A stretch of 64,000 bases of DNA from Tragulus kanchil (taxonomy: Eukaryota; Chordata; Mammalia; Artiodactyla; Tragulidae): contig JAIOJX010000004.1 of NCBI GenBank assembly GCA_022376925.1, positions 992,001 to 1,056,000 on the forward strand, written 5' to 3'. The notes beneath the pieces were generated by a model. That model was not told the origin of the DNA. It made no database searches and saw nothing but the letters and a program-made list of their open reading frames with translations. Both the position numbers and the translations under genes were made by a program. Positions 37,077 through 50,565 of this stretch are shown piece after piece (the first letter of the stretch is position 1; each line of letters begins with the position of its first letter).

Positions 37077-39307
37077 AAAGTAATTCAAACATAACACTAC
37101 AGATAGACACCAATCACAAAAGAACAAAAACAAATTATCCAACAATATATGAAAAGGATCACATAACATGATCAAGTAGAATGTACCTGAGTGATGCAAG
37201 AATTTTTCAATGCCTGCAATCAACCAGTGTGATACACCACATTAACAAATTGAAGAACAAAAACCATATGACCACCTCAATACATACAGAAAACACTTCT
37301 TGATAAAATTCAAAAACCACATATGATAAAATCTCTCCAGAATGTGGGAATAGAAGGAACTTACCTCAGCACAATAAAGGCCATATATAACAAACCCACA
37401 GTTATTATCATTCTCAAAGGTGAAAAGCTGAAAGTATTCTAAGATCAGGAACAAGGCAAGGATGTCTACTGTTACCGTTTTTATTTTACATAGTTTTGGA
37501 AGTCTGAGCCATGGCAATCAGAGAGGAAAAGGAAATTAAAGGAATCTAAATTGGAGAAGAAGTAAAACCATGACTGTCTGAAGATGATATGATTAGTATC
37601 CATAGAAAATCCTAAAGATGCTCCCAGAAAACTACTGGCACTCATCAATGAGTTCAATCAAGCTGCAGTATACAAAATTAACACACAGAAATCTTTTACA
37701 GTTCTACACATGAACAACAAAAGATTAGAAAGAGAAATTAAAGAAAGAATCCCACATACTATTATATTGAAAATAATAAAATACCTAGGAATAAATCTAC
37801 CTAAGGAGACAAAGGACTGGTACTCTGAAAACTATACAATGCTGATGAAAGAAATCTAAGATGACACAAAACATGCAAAGATATACCATATTCTTAGATT
37901 GGAAGAATCAATATTATCAAAATGACTATACTACCCAAGACAATCTACAAATTCACTGCAATCTCTATCAAATTACTAATAGCATTTATCAGCAAACTAG
38001 AAAAAATATATAAAATCTGTATGGAGACACAAAAGACTGACTCCATGATTTCAGACTATACTATAAAGCTACAGTAATAGAATAGCATGGTATTGTCACA
38101 CAAGCAGAAATATAAATCAGTGAAACAAGATAGAAAGCTCAGAAACAAATTCATGCATTTATGGTCAGTTAATCTAAGACAAATGAGGCAAAAGTAATTC
38201 AAACATAACACTACAGATAGACACCAATCACAAAAGAACAAAAACAAATTATCCAACAATATATGAAAAGGATCACATAACATGATCAAGTAGAATGTAC
38301 CTGAGTGATGCAAGAATTTTTCAATGCCTGCAATCAACCAGTGTGATACACCACATTAACAAATTGAAGAACAAAAACCATATGACCACCTCAATACATA
38401 CAGAAAACACTTCTTGATAAAATTCAAAAACCACATATGATAAAATCTCTCCAGAATGTGGGAATAGAAGGAACTTACCTCAGCACAATAAAGGCCATAT
38501 ATAACAAACCCACAGTTATTATCATTCTCAAAGGTGAAAAGCTGAAAGTATTCTAAGATCAGGAACAAGGCAAGGATGTCTACTGTTACCGTTTTTATTT
38601 TACATAGTTTTGGAAGTCTGAGCCATGGCAATCAGAGAGGAAAAGGAAATTAAAGGAATCTAAATTGGAGAAGAAGTAAAACCATGACTGTCTGAAGATG
38701 ATATGATTAGTATCCATAGAAAATCCTAAAGATGCTCCCAGAAAACTACTGGCACTCATCAATGAGTTCAATCAAGCTGCAGTATACAAAATTAACACAC
38801 AGAAATCTTTTACAGTTCTACACATGAACAACAAAAGATTAGAAAGAGAAATTAAAGAAAGAATCCCACATACTATTATATTGAAAATAATAAAATACCT
38901 AGGAATAAATCTACCTAAGGAGACAAAGGACTGGTACTCTGAAAACTATACAATGCTGATGAAAGAAATCTAAGATGACACAAAACATGCAAAGATATAC
39001 CATATTCTTAGATTGGAAGAATCAATATTATCAAAATGACTATACTACCCAAGACAATCTACAAATTCACTGCAATCTCTATCAAATTACTAATAGCATT
39101 TATCAGCAAACTAGAAAAAATATATAAAATCTGTATGGAGACACAAAAGACTGACTCCATGATTTCAGACTATACTATAAAGCTACAGTAATAGAATAGC
39201 ATGGTATTGTCACACAAGCAGAAATATAAATCAGTGAAACAAGATAGAAAGCTCAGAAACAAATTCATGCATTTATGGTCAGTTAATCTAAGACAAATGA
39301 GGCAAAA
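37077..39307. repeat. Tandem duplication 12, period 1114
   Basis: Copy A 37077-38190 and copy B 38191-39307, in L1-H. The junction is clean and the identity almost complete. Confidence 0.93.
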
Positions 39308-39700
39308 ATATACAATGGGGCAAAGACAGCCTTTTCAACAAATGGAGCTGGGAAAACTGGACAGCTACATGTAAAAGAATGAAATCATAAAATTCTCTAA
39401 CACTGTTCACCAAGATAAACTCAAAATGGATTAAAGAGCTAAAGATAAGATCAGATGCTATAAAACTCTTAGAGAAAAATACAGGTAAAACACTCTTTAA
39501 GGAGGCAAAAATACACAATGGAGCAAAGACAGCCTTTTCAACAAATGAAGCTGGGGAAACTGGACAGCTACATGTAAAAGAATGAAGTTGGAACATTCCC
39601 TAACACCACACATAAAGATAAACTCAAAATGGATTAAAGACCTAACTGGAAGACTAAAAACCATAAAACTCTTAGAGGAAAACATAGGCAGAACACTTGA
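39299..39700 (+). repeat. Diverged 205-bp direct repeat inside L1-H
   Basis: 39299-39503 and 39504-39700 both begin GAGGCAAAAATA and carry the AAAGACAGCCTTTTCAACAA segment of ORF2, but differ at many positions. Two L1 subfamily versions are probably joined here, unlike the nearly identical 1.1-kb duplications. Confidence 0.75.
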
Positions 39701-41851
39701 TGAGAGAAATCAAAGTGATCTTCTATGACCCTGCCCTCTAGAGTAAAGGAAATAAAAACAAAAATAAACAAGTGGGACCTAATGAAATAAGCTTTTGCAC
39801 AGCAAAAGAAATTATAAAAAAGGTGAAAATAGAACCCTCAGAATGGGAGAAAATAATAGTGAATGAAACAAGCGACAAAGAATCTCCAGAATATGCAAGC
39901 AGCTCATACACTCAACAATGAAAGAACAAACAACCCAGTCACAGAATGGGAAAAAGACCTAGACAGTCATCTCTCCAAAGAAGACATAAAAATGGCCAAA
40001 AAACACATGAAGGAATGCTCAGTGTCACTCATTATTAGAAAAATGCAAATCAAAACCACAATGAGATATCACCTCACACCAGACAGAATGGCCATCATCC
40101 AAAAATCTACAGAGGTTGTGGAGAAAAGGGAACACTCTTGCACTGTTGGTGGGAGTGTAAGCTGACACAGCCACTATGGAAGATAGTATGGAGATTCCTT
40201 AAAAAACTAGGAGTAGAACAACCATATGACCCAGCAATTCCACTATTAGACATATATCCTGAGGAAATCAAAATTGAAAGAGACACACGTACCCCAGTGT
40301 TCACTGCAGCACTGTTTACAACAGCTGGGACATGAAAACAACCTAGATGTCTATCAGCAGATGATTGGATAAAGAAGTTAACAGTACATATATACAATGG
40401 AACACTTCTTAGCTGTAAAAAGGAATGCATTTGAATCAGTCCTAATGATGTGGATGAACTTAGAACCCATTATACAGAGTGAAGTAAGACAGAAAGAGAA
40501 GGATAAATATACTAACACATATATATGGAATCTAGAAAGACGGTACTGATAAATGTATATGCAGAGCAGCAGAGCAGAATCAGGCATAGAGAACAGACTT
40601 GTGGACATTGCAGGGAGAGAGGAGGGACAGAGGTATGGAAATGGTATCATGGAAACTTACCCTACATATGTAAAAGAGACAACCAATGTGAATGTGCTGT
40701 AAGACTAAGGCAACTTACATAGGAGCTATGCAACAATAAAGATAAACTCAAAGATAAAGATAACTCAAAATTAAAACCATAAAACTCTTAGAGGAAAACA
40801 TAGGCAGAACACTTGATGAGAGAAATCAAAGTGATCTTCTATGACCCTGCCCTCTAGAGTAAAGGAAATAAAAACAAAAATAAACAAGTGGGACCTAATG
40901 AAATAAGCTTTTGCACAGCAAAAGAAATTATAAAAAAGGTGAAAATAGAACCCTCAGAATGGGAGAAAATAATAGTGAATGAAACAAGCGACAAAGAATC
41001 TCCAGAATATGCAAGCAGCTCATACACTCAACAATGAAAGAACAAACAACCCAGTCACAGAATGGGAAAAAGACCTAGACAGTCATCTCTCCAAAGAAGA
41101 CATAAAAATGGCCAAAAAACACATGAAGGAATGCTCAGTGTCACTCATTATTAGAAAAATGCAAATCAAAACCACAATGAGATATCACCTCACACCAGAC
41201 AGAATGGCCATCATCCAAAAATCTACAGAGGTTGTGGAGAAAAGGGAACACTCTTGCACTGTTGGTGGGAGTGTAAGCTGACACAGCCACTATGGAAGAT
41301 AGTATGGAGATTCCTTAAAAAACTAGGAGTAGAACAACCATATGACCCAGCAATTCCACTATTAGACATATATCCTGAGGAAATCAAAATTGAAAGAGAC
41401 ACACGTACCCCAGTGTTCACTGCAGCACTGTTTACAACAGCTGGGACATGAAAACAACCTAGATGTCTATCAGCAGATGATTGGATAAAGAAGTTAACAG
41501 TACATATATACAATGGAACACTTCTTAGCTGTAAAAAGGAATGCATTTGAATCAGTCCTAATGATGTGGATGAACTTAGAACCCATTATACAGAGTGAAG
41601 TAAGACAGAAAGAGAAGGATAAATATACTAACACATATATATGGAATCTAGAAAGACGGTACTGATAAATGTATATGCAGAGCAGCAGAGCAGAATCAGG
41701 CATAGAGAACAGACTTGTGGACATTGCAGGGAGAGAGGAGTGGGACAGAGGTATGGAAATGGTATCATGGAAACTTACCCTACATATGTAAAAGAGACAA
41801 CCAATGTGAATGTGCTGTAAGACTAAGGCAACTTACATAGGAGCTATGCAA
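39655..41851. repeat. Tandem duplication 13, period 1116
   Basis: Copy A 39655-40770 and copy B 40771-41851. The end of copy A (40735-40770) is a scramble of repeated GATAAACTCAAAGATAAAG-like text. Confidence 0.93.
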
Positions 41852-41990
41852 CCTGGAGGGGTGGGATGGCGAGGGAGATGGGAGGGAAGTTTGAGTGGGA
41901 GGGGTCAAATGTATATATATGACTGAATCAGGTTTATGTATAGCAGTAAACAACAAAACTCTGTAAAGGGAAAATAAATTTAAAAGAACA

Positions 41991-42246
41991 CAACAGTATA
42001 AAAAAATGTTGTAACCAGGATATGAAGCCTACCAAAATATGACATAATTGTACATAGAAGGAGTAAAAGAAGAGAATCTGTTTAACCTTAATTAGGAACA
42101 TTTTTCTTCAGGTAACACCAGGACTGAATATTGGACTAATACACCACATGACTCTGAACTGAATGGTCACATAGTTCCAATTTTTGTTTCTAAAAGTTAA
42201 AAATCCAATAAACCTACTCTACTCAAAAAAAAAAAAAAAAAAAAAA
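41991..42246 (+). mobile_element. Possible processed-RNA insert with poly(A)
   Basis: About 230 bases end in AATAAA (42207-42212) and, 13 bases later, a 22-base A run (42225-42246). That is the layout of a polyadenylated transcript copied back into the genome. The body matches no L1 tail I know, and I do not recognise the parent. No clear TSD was found. Confidence 0.45.
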
Positions 42247-42467
42247 CCGACACTCTGTGACATAAATCTTAGCAATCTTTTCTGATCTACCTGCTAGATT
42301 AATGAAAATGAAAGCAAAACTAAACAAATGAGACTAAATTAAACTTAAAATCTTCTGCACAGCAATGAAAACTATTCATAAATCACAGACAACCCACAGA
42401 ATAGAGAAAATATTTTCAAATGAAGTAACTGACAAGGGATTAATCTCCAAAACATACAAACAGCATA
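42247..42467 (+). mobile_element. L1-I: ancient L1 ORF2 piece, left part
   Basis: ACTCTGTGACATAAATC through GGGATTAATCTCCAAAAC and ATACAAACAGC is ORF2 C-terminal coding sequence in decayed form. It is cut by younger inserts and continues at about 51735. Confidence 0.8.
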
Positions 42468-42692
42468 TATTGCTCAGTAAGCGTTAGTCACTCAGCTGTG
42501 CAGAGCTCTTTGTGACCCCCATGGACCGTAGCCTGCTTCCTGTAGGCTCCTCTGTTCATGGAATTCTCCAGGCAAGAATACTGGGTTAGGGGGCCATTCT
42601 CTTCTCCAGGGGATATTCCCAACACAGAGATTGAACCTGGATCTCTTGCACTGAAAGCAGATTCTTTACCATCAGAGCCACCAAGGAAGACC
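42468..42692 (-). mobile_element. Bov-tA SINE
   Basis: The reverse complement of Bov-tA is complete: TTGTGACCCCCATGGACCG, GAATTCTCCAGGCAAGAATA, the GATTGAACCTGG B-box complement and an ACCAAGGAAG head. Confidence 0.88.
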
Positions 42693-42715
42693 TTATCTGC
42701 CTGCCCTGTAGCTCA

Positions 42716-42876
42716 ATGCACTGTGTTAAGTCTCTTCAGTCATGTCCCTCTCTTTGCAAACTTATGGACCATCCCACCAGTCTCCTTTGTCTGTGGGATT
42801 CTGCAGACAAGAATACTGGCATGGATTGCCATGCCCTCCTCCAGGCGATATTCCCAACACAGGGATTGATCTCACA
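42716..42876 (-). mobile_element. Second Bov-tA SINE, head missing
   Basis: TCTTCAGTCATGTCCCTCTC, ATGGACCATCCCACCAG, a TGCAGACAAGAATACTGG block and CCCAACACAGGGATTGA. It is in the same orientation as its neighbour and stops at the T-rich 3' end of L1-E. Confidence 0.85.
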
Positions 42877-43025
42877 TTTCTTTTTTTTTTTTTTTAAACC
42901 TTTATTTTGCTTTTAACTTTTACAAGGTTTGGTTGTTTACAGATATGTATGCTCCCAGATTAGTTATATGTGTATCCCCCCCCTTCTCACCCCTCCCAAC
43001 CATCACACAGCATCCCTGAAGGCTC

Positions 43026-45260
43026 CCCTTTTCTCACAGAGCAATGACTAGAGCTATTTTCTTCACATATGATAGTACAGGCCTTCATGCTACTTCCTTT
43101 ACACCTCCCACCCACTATTCCTTCCCCACAATGCCCATATGTCCACTGTCCATGTCTATCTTTCTGTTGCTTCACTGCGTGTGCCATCATCACCATCCTA
43201 CTAGATTCCACATGTATGTGTTAGTATATTGTACTCGTCCTTCTCTTTTTGACTGACTTCACTTTTTATGATAGGTTCCAGATCCAGCCACCTCATTACG
43301 GCTGATTCTTCTGCATTTCGCTTTACAGCTGTGTAGTATTCCATTGTATACATGTACCAGTGCTTTTGTATCCATTCCTTCGTCGATTGGCATCTAGGTT
43401 GCTTCCATGTTCTAGCTATTGTATAGAGAGCTGCAATGAACATTGGGGTACAGGTGCGTCTTTCAATTTTGATTTCATCAGGATATAAGCCTAAGAGTGG
43501 GATTGCTGGTTCTATGGTGCTTCTATTTTCAGTTTTTGAAGAAATCTCCAGAATGTCTTCCATAGAAGCTGTATTAATTTACATTCCCACCAGCAATGCA
43601 AGAGTGTTCCCTTTTCTCCGCACCCTCTCCAGCATTTATTGTCTGTCGATTTGTGGATGATGGTCATTCTGACGGGGGTGAGGTGATATCTCATTGTAGT
43701 TTTGATTTGCATTTCTCTAATTATAAGTGAAGTTGAGCATCGTTTCATGTGCTTTTGGGCCATCTGTATGTCGTCATTGGAGAGGTGTCTGTTTAGATCC
43801 TTTTCCCATTTTTTGATTGGGTTGTTCATTTTTCCAGTGCTGAGTTGTCTGAGTTGCTTGTAGATTTTGGAGATTAATTCTTTGTCTGTTGTTTCATTTG
43901 CTATGATTTTCTCCCACTCTGTGGGGTGTCTCTTCACCTTTTTTTGGTAATTTCTTTTGCTGTACAAAAGCATTTAAGTTTCATTAGGTCCCACATATTC
44001 ATTTGTCTTTTTAGTTCTGCTATTCTAGTAGGTGGGTCAGAGAAGATCTTGCTTTGATTGATGTGCTTGAGGGTTTTGCCTATATTCTCCTCTAAGAGTT
44101 TGATGGTTTCTGGTCTTACATTTAGGTCTTCATTTTGATCGTTTTCACCACAGCAGGCTCCTTTTCTCAAAAATGACTAGAGCTATTTTCTTCACATATG
44201 ATAGTACAGGCCTTCATGCTACTTCCTTTACACCTCCCACCCACTATTCCTTCCCCACAATGCCCATATGTCCACTGTCCATGTCTATCTTTCTGTTGCT
44301 TCACTGCGTGTGCCATCATCACCATCCTACTAGATTCCACATGTATGTGTTAGTATATTGTACTCGTCCTTCTCTTTTTGACTGACTTCACTTTTTATGA
44401 TAGGTTCCAGATCCAGCCACCTCATTACAGCTGATTCTTCTGCATTTCGCTTTACAGCTGTGTAGTATTCCATTGTATACATGTACCAGTGCTTTTGTAT
44501 CCATTCCTTCGACGATTGGCATCTAGGTTGCTTCCATGTTCTAGCTATTGTATAGAGAGCTGCAATGAACATTGGGGTACAGGTGCTTCTTTCAATTTTG
44601 ATTTCATCAGGATATAAGCCTAAGAGTGGGATTGCTGGTTCTATGGTGCTTCTATTTTCAGTTTTTGAAGAAATCTCCAGAATGTCTTCCATAGAAGCTG
44701 TATTAATTTACATTCCCACCAGCAATGCAAGAGTGTTCCCTTTTCTCCGCACCCTCTCCAGCATTTATTGTCTGTCGATTTGTGGATGATGGTCATTCTG
44801 ACGGGTGTGAGGTGATATCTCATTGTAGTTTTGATTTGCATTTCTCTAATTATAAGTGAAGTTGAGCATCGTTTCATGTGCTTTTGGGCCATCTGTATGT
44901 CGTCATTGGAGAGGTGTCTGTTTAGATCCTTTTCCCATTTTTTGATTGGGTTGTTCATTTTTCCAGTGCTGAGTTGTCTGAGTTGCTTGTAGATTTTGGA
45001 GATTAATTCTTTGTCTGTTGTTTCATTTGCTATGATTTTCTCCCACTCTGTGGGGTGTCTCTTCACCTTTTTTTGGTAATTTCTTTTGCTGTACAAAAGC
45101 ATTTAAGTTTCATTAGGTCCCACATATTCATTTGTCTTTTTAGTTCTGCTATTCTAGTAGGTGGGTCAGAGAAGACCTTGCTTTGATTTATGTGCTTGAG
45201 GGTTTTGCCTATATTCTCCTCTAAGAGTTTGATGCTTTCTGGTCTTACATTTAGGTCTTC
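43026..45260. repeat. Tandem duplication 14, period 1129
   Basis: Copy A 43026-44151 and copy B about 44152-45260, in L1-E. The tail of copy A (44130-44150) is a contracted reading of 45259-45285. Confidence 0.93.
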
Positions 45261-47688
45261 AATCCATTTTGTGTTGATCTTTGTGTATGGTGTCAGAGAA
45301 TGTTCCAACTTCATTATTTTGCATGTAGCTGTCCAATTTTCCCAGCACCATTTGTTGAAGAGGCTGTCTTTGTCCCATTTTATATGTTCGCCTCCTTTGT
45401 CAAAAATAAGGTACCCATAAGTGCGTGGGTTTACCTCTGGGTTCTCGATTTTGTTCCATTGGTTGATATTTCTGTTTTTGTGCCAGTACCATACTGTCTT
45501 GATGACTGTTGCTTTGTAGTAGAGTCTGAAGTTGGGGAGGCTGATCCCTCCAGATCCATTCTTCTTCCTCAGGATTGCTTTGGCTATTCGAGGTCTTTTG
45601 TGTTTCCACATGAACTGTGTTATTCTTTGGCCTAGTTCTGTGAAGAATGTCATTGGAAGTTTGATAGGGATCGCATTGAAACTATAGATGACATTTGGTA
45701 GTATGGTCATTTTCACAATATTGATTCTTCCAACCCAGGAACATGGAATATCTCTCCATCTGTTTAAGTCTTCTTTAATGTCTCTCATGAGTGTCTTGTA
45801 ATTTTCTGTGTACATTTCTTTTGTGTCTTTGGGTAGGCTTATTCCTAGATATTTGATTCTTTTGGTTGCAATGGTGAAGGGGATTGCCTCTTTGATTTCA
45901 TTTTCTGATTTTTCATTGTTTGAGTATAGGAATGCCAGTGATTTCTGTATATTGATTTTGTATCCTGCGACTTTGCTGAATTCGCTGATTAACTCTAGTA
46001 GTTTTGTAAGAGTGTCTTTGGGATTTTCTATGTATAATATCATGCCATCTGCAAATAGAGTTTGACTTCTTCTTTTCCAATCTGGATTCCTTTGATTTCT
46101 TTCTCTTCTCTTATTGCTGTTGCTAGAACTTCCAGGACTATGTTGAATAATAGTGGTGAAAGTGGACACCCTTGTCTTGTTCCTGATCTTAGAAGAAATG
46201 CTTTCTGTTTTTCACCATTGAGGATAATGTTCGCCGTGGCTTCCCATAGATGGCTTTCACTAGGTTGAGATGGGTTCCTTCTATGCCCATTTTTTGAAGA
46301 GTTTTTATCATAAATGGATGCTGTACTTTGTCAAAGGCTTTTTCTGCATCTATTGAGATGATCATGTGATTTTTGTCTCTCAATTTGTTGATATGGCGTA
46401 TCACATGGATTGATTTGTGGATACTGAAGAATCTTTGCATGCCTGGGATGAACCCAACTTGATCATGATGTATGAGCTTTTTGATGTGTTGTTGAATTCT
46501 GTTTGCTAGGATTTTGTTGAGGATTTTGGCGTCTAGATTCATCAGTGAAATTGGCCTATAATTTTCTCTTTTTGTATTGTCTTTGCCTGGCTTTGGTATC
46601 AGGGGGATTGTGGCCTCATAGAATGTGTTTGGAAGTGTTCCTTCCTGTGCAATTGTTTGGAAGAGTTTTCGAAGGACAGGCATTAGCTCTTCTTTAAATG
46701 TTTGGTAGAATTCACTTGTGAAACCATCTGGCCCTGGGCTTTTACTTTTGGGTAGGTTTCTGATCACAACATTGATTTCTGAGCTTGTGATTGGCTTGTT
46801 TATAGTTTCTATTTCTTCCTGGCTCAGTCTTGGGAGATTAGTCTTCTATAAGAAACTGTCCATTTCCTCCAGGTTGTCCAGTTTGTTGCCATAGAGCTGT
46901 TCATAATAGTCTCTTAGAATCCTTTGGATTTCTGCATTATCTGTTGTAATCTCTCCTTTTTTGCTTTTGATTTTGGTGATCTGGTTCTTCTCTCTCTTTT
47001 TCTTGATGAGTCTGGCCAGTGGTGTGTCGATTTCATTGACCTTTTCGAAGAACCATCTTTTTGTTTTATTTATCTTTACTCTTTTTTCTTTCATTTCTTT
47101 ATCATTTATTTCTGCTCTGATCTTTATGATTTCCCTTCTTCTGCTGGCTTTGGGGTGTTTTTGTTCTTCTGTCTCCTGTTGTTTTAAGCGTAAGGTTAGG
47201 TCGTCTGTTTGAGATTTTTCTAATTTCTTGAGATGGGATTGAATTACTATAAACTTCCCCCTTAGAACTGCTTTTGCAGTATCCCATAGGTTTTGCACTG
47301 TCGTGTGTTCATTGTCATTTTCTTCTAGGAAATTTTTTATTTCTCCTTTGATTTGCTCGGTAATCAGTTGGTTTTTTAGGTATGTGTTGTTTAATCTCCA
47401 TATGTTTCTGTTTTTAGCGGTTTTTTCCCTGTATTTGATCACTAGTCTCATTGCATTGTGGTCCCAGAAAATGGTTGATATAATTTCAGTTTTCTTGAAT
47501 TGACTGAGGTTTGATTTGTGGCCCAAGATGTGGTCTATCCTGGAGAAAGTTCCATGAGCACTTGAGGAGAAAGTGTATTCTTCTGCTTTTGGATGGAAAG
47601 TCCTAAGGATATCGATGAGGTCCATCTCTTCTAGTGTGGCATTGAAGGCTTGTGTTTCTTTATTAAGTTTCTGTTTGGATGATCTGTC

Positions 47689-49857
47689 CATTGGTGTGAG
47701 AGGAGTTTGAAAGTCTCCTATTATGATTGTGTTAGTGTTGATGTCTTCTTTTATGTCTGAAAGTGTTTGTCTTATGTATTGGGGTGCTCCTGTGTTGGGT
47801 GCATAGATATTTATGATTGTTATGTCTTCTTGGATTGATCCCTTGATCATTATGTAGTGTCCTGCCTTGTTTCTTCTAGTCTTCTTTATTTTGAGGTCTA
47901 TTTTGTCTGATATGAGGATTGCTACTCCAGGTTCCTTGATTTCCATTGGCATGGAATATCCTTTTCCAGCCTCTCACTTTCAGTCTATGAGTGTCTCTAG
48001 GTCTGAAGTGAGTTTCCTGGAGGCAGCATATATATGGGTCATGTTTTTGAATCCATTCAGGCACTCTGTGTCTTTTGGTTGGGGCATTTAGTCCATTTAT
48101 ATTCAAGGTAATTATTGATACAAATGATCCTATTGTCATCTTATTAGATACTATGATGGGTTTGTTTTGTGGATCTTCTCCTTCTTTTATACTTGTTGTC
48201 TATATAAGTCCCTTTAACACGTGTTGTAAGGCTGGTTTGGTGTGACTAAATTCTTTTAATTTTTGCTTATCTGTAAAGCTTTTGATTTCTCCATCCATTT
48301 TGAAGGAGATCCTTGCAGGGTAGAGGATTCCTGGCTGCAGATTATTCTCTTTTAGCCATTTAAATGTGTCCTGCCATTCCCTTCTGGCCTGCAGAGTTTC
48401 TGTTGAAAGATCAGCTGTTAAATGTATGGGCTTTCCCTTGTATGTCACTAGTTGCTCTTACCTTGCTGCGTTGAGAATTCTGTCCTTGTGTTTAATTTGT
48501 GTCAGCTTCTTTAATATGTGTCTTGGTGTGTTTCTTCTCGGATTGATTCTGTATGGTACTCTTTGTGCTTCTTGGACTTGATGGACTATTTCTTTTCCCA
48601 TGTTGGGGAAATTTTCAACTAGAATCTCTTCAAAATTTTTGTCATAGCCTTTCTTTTTTTCTTCTTCTTCTGGAACCCCTATAATTCGAATATTGGTGCG
48701 TTTGATATTATGCCAGAGGTCTCTGAGGCTATCCTCTGCTCTTTTCATTCTTTGAGCTAGATTCTGGATGTTTCTCTTCATTGGTGTGAGAGGAGTTTGA
48801 AAGTCTCCTATTATGATTGTGTTAGTGTTGATGTCTTCTTTTATGTCTGAAAGTGTTTGTCTTATGTATTGGGGTGCTCCTGTGTTGGGTGCATAGATAT
48901 TTATGATTGTTATGTCTTCTTGGATTGATCCCTTGATCATTATGTAGTGTCCTGCCTTGTTTCTTCTAGTCTTCTTTATTTTGAGGTCTATTTTGTCTGA
49001 TATGAGGATTGCTACTCCAGGTTCCTTGATTTCCATTGGCATGGAATATCCTTTTCCAGCCTCTCACTTTCAGTCTATGAGTGTCTCTAGGTCTGAAGTG
49101 AGTTTCCTGGAGGCAGCATATATATGGGTCATGTTTTTGAATCCATTCAGGCACTCTGTGTCTTTTGTTTGGGGCATTTAGTCCATTTATATTCAAGGTA
49201 ATTATTGATACAAATGATCCTATTGTCATCTTATTAGATACTATGATGGGTTTGTTTTGTGGATCTTCTCCTTCTTTTATACTTGTTGTCTATATAAGTC
49301 CCTTTAACACGTGTTGTAAGGCTGGTTTGGTGTGACTAAATTCTTTTAATTTTTGCTTATCTGTAAAGCTTTTGATTTCTCCATCCATTTTGAAGGAGAT
49401 CCTTGCAGGGTAGAGGATTCCTGGCTGCAGATTATTCTCTTTTAGCCATTTAAATGTGTCCTGCCATTCCCTTCTGGCCTGCAGAGTTTCTGTTGAAAGA
49501 TCAGCTGTTAAATGTATGGGCTTTCCCTTGTATGTCACTAGTTGCTCTTACCTTGCTGCGTTGAGAATTCTGTCCTTGTGTTTAATTTGTGTCAGCTTCT
49601 TTAATATGTGTCTTGGTGTGTTTCTTCTCGGATTGATTCTGTATGGTACTCTTTGTGCTTCTTGGACTTGATGGACTATTTCTTTTCCCATGTTGGGGAA
49701 ATTTTCAACTAGAATCTCTTCAAAATTTTTGTCATAGCCTTTCTTTTTTTCTTCTTCTTCTGGAACCCCTATAATTCGAATATTGGTGCGTTTGATATTA
49801 TGCCAGAGGTCTCTGAGGCTATCCTCTGCTCTTTTCATTCTTTGAGCTAGATTCTGT
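47689..49857. repeat. Tandem duplication 15, period 1090
   Basis: Copy A 47689-48778 and copy B 48779-49857, in L1-E, spanning the endonuclease start and most of ORF1. A frame of 194 codons at 48458-49042 joins ORF1 and ORF2 text across the junction and is an artefact. Confidence 0.93.
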
Positions 49858-50565
49858 TTTTCAGCAGTTACTTCCACCATTCTATCTTCCAGCTCACTTA
49901 TCTGGCCTTCTGTCTCAGATACTCTGCTCTTGATTCCTTCTACAGTGTTTTTCAGTTCAGCAATTGAGTTGTTTGTCTCTGTTACTTTTTTGGTAAGTTC
50001 TTGTATTTCTTTATTCAGTGTGTTAGTTGTGTCTTACAATTTCTCTGACATTATGTTTTCAGTTTCGTTGATCATCTTTACTATTATTCTTCTGAAATCA
50101 CTTTCAGAAAGTTTGTGCAAATTCTCTTCATTGATTTGATCTTGTGTGTTTGTAGATTGTTCCTTCACTTTGTGGTATTTCTCTGCCGTTTCATTGTTAT
50201 TATTAATGTTTTAACTGACTCTGTTTGGGATTTCCTTTTCCCAGACTTTGAGTTACGTCTGTTGGTGTCTGTTGTTTGGACGGGGCTTCTTATTCTGGGT
50301 GATGCTGGTGGTTGGGTGATGTCAGGACTTGCATACGAGTGATTATCTTTGTTTGTGTTCTCACTTGTATAGTGCTCTCTAGTGTTAGGCGTTCTCTATT
50401 ATTGTAGAGTTTTGGAGTCAGTGCTCCTTCCCTAAAGCCCTGGGGCTTGTTGCCATCTTGTTGTGGCTTCTCCTTTGTTCTTCAATGTGGGATATCTCTT
50501 TTGTGATCAGATCCAACCTCCTCCTTTGGATGGTTTCCCAGGAACTCGTTGCAATTCCTGAACCC

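Larger units (their letters stand above)
34440..41990 (+). mobile_element. L1-H: old, nearly complete L1 (inflated by duplications)
   Basis: The order is 5' leader with GTTCCACCCATCAGTAGACA, degenerate ORF1 coiled coil (about 35880-36230), ORF1 C-terminal part (to about 36800), a shortened ORF2 reverse-transcriptase region (37160-39300), the ORF2 C-terminus and a 3' end at about 41990 (ACTCTGTAAAGGGAAAATAA). Many stops mark it as ancient and dead. Duplications 11, 12 and 13 inflate it. Near 39500 two diverged versions of the same ORF2 segment abut, so two L1 copies may be fused here. Confidence 0.75.
42880..50565 (-). mobile_element. L1-E: near full-length young L1, inactivated
   Basis: The 3' T-rich end lies at 42880-42910 and the 5' UTR near 50340-50565. 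From 5' to 3' on the minus strand: ORF1 coiled coil (to about 49900), ORF1 RNA-binding part (NIKRTNIRIIGVPEEEE) and C-terminus (NNLQPGILYPARISFKM), ORF2 endonuclease starting at 48139 (LNINGLNAP, LQETHF), endonuclease end and linker (46846-47952), reverse transcriptase (46189-46767, [11 protein letters not shown]), then FAD motif and C-terminus (45063-46169). Lesions: frameshifts near 47950 and 46190, a frame break near 48450, FADD changed to FADG at about 46045, and the endonuclease GDFN loop read as GDFQ. Without duplications 14 and 15 it is about 5.5 kb. Confidence 0.88.

Noticed and set aside
45063..47952. Two 368-codon minus-strand frames as host genes
   Set aside because: Both are broken L1 ORF2 segments (endonuclease/linker and reverse transcriptase/C-terminus) of L1-E.
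48458..49042. 194-codon frame as a fusion protein
   Set aside because: It joins ORF2 endonuclease text to ORF1 text across the junction at 48779, an artefact of duplication 15.
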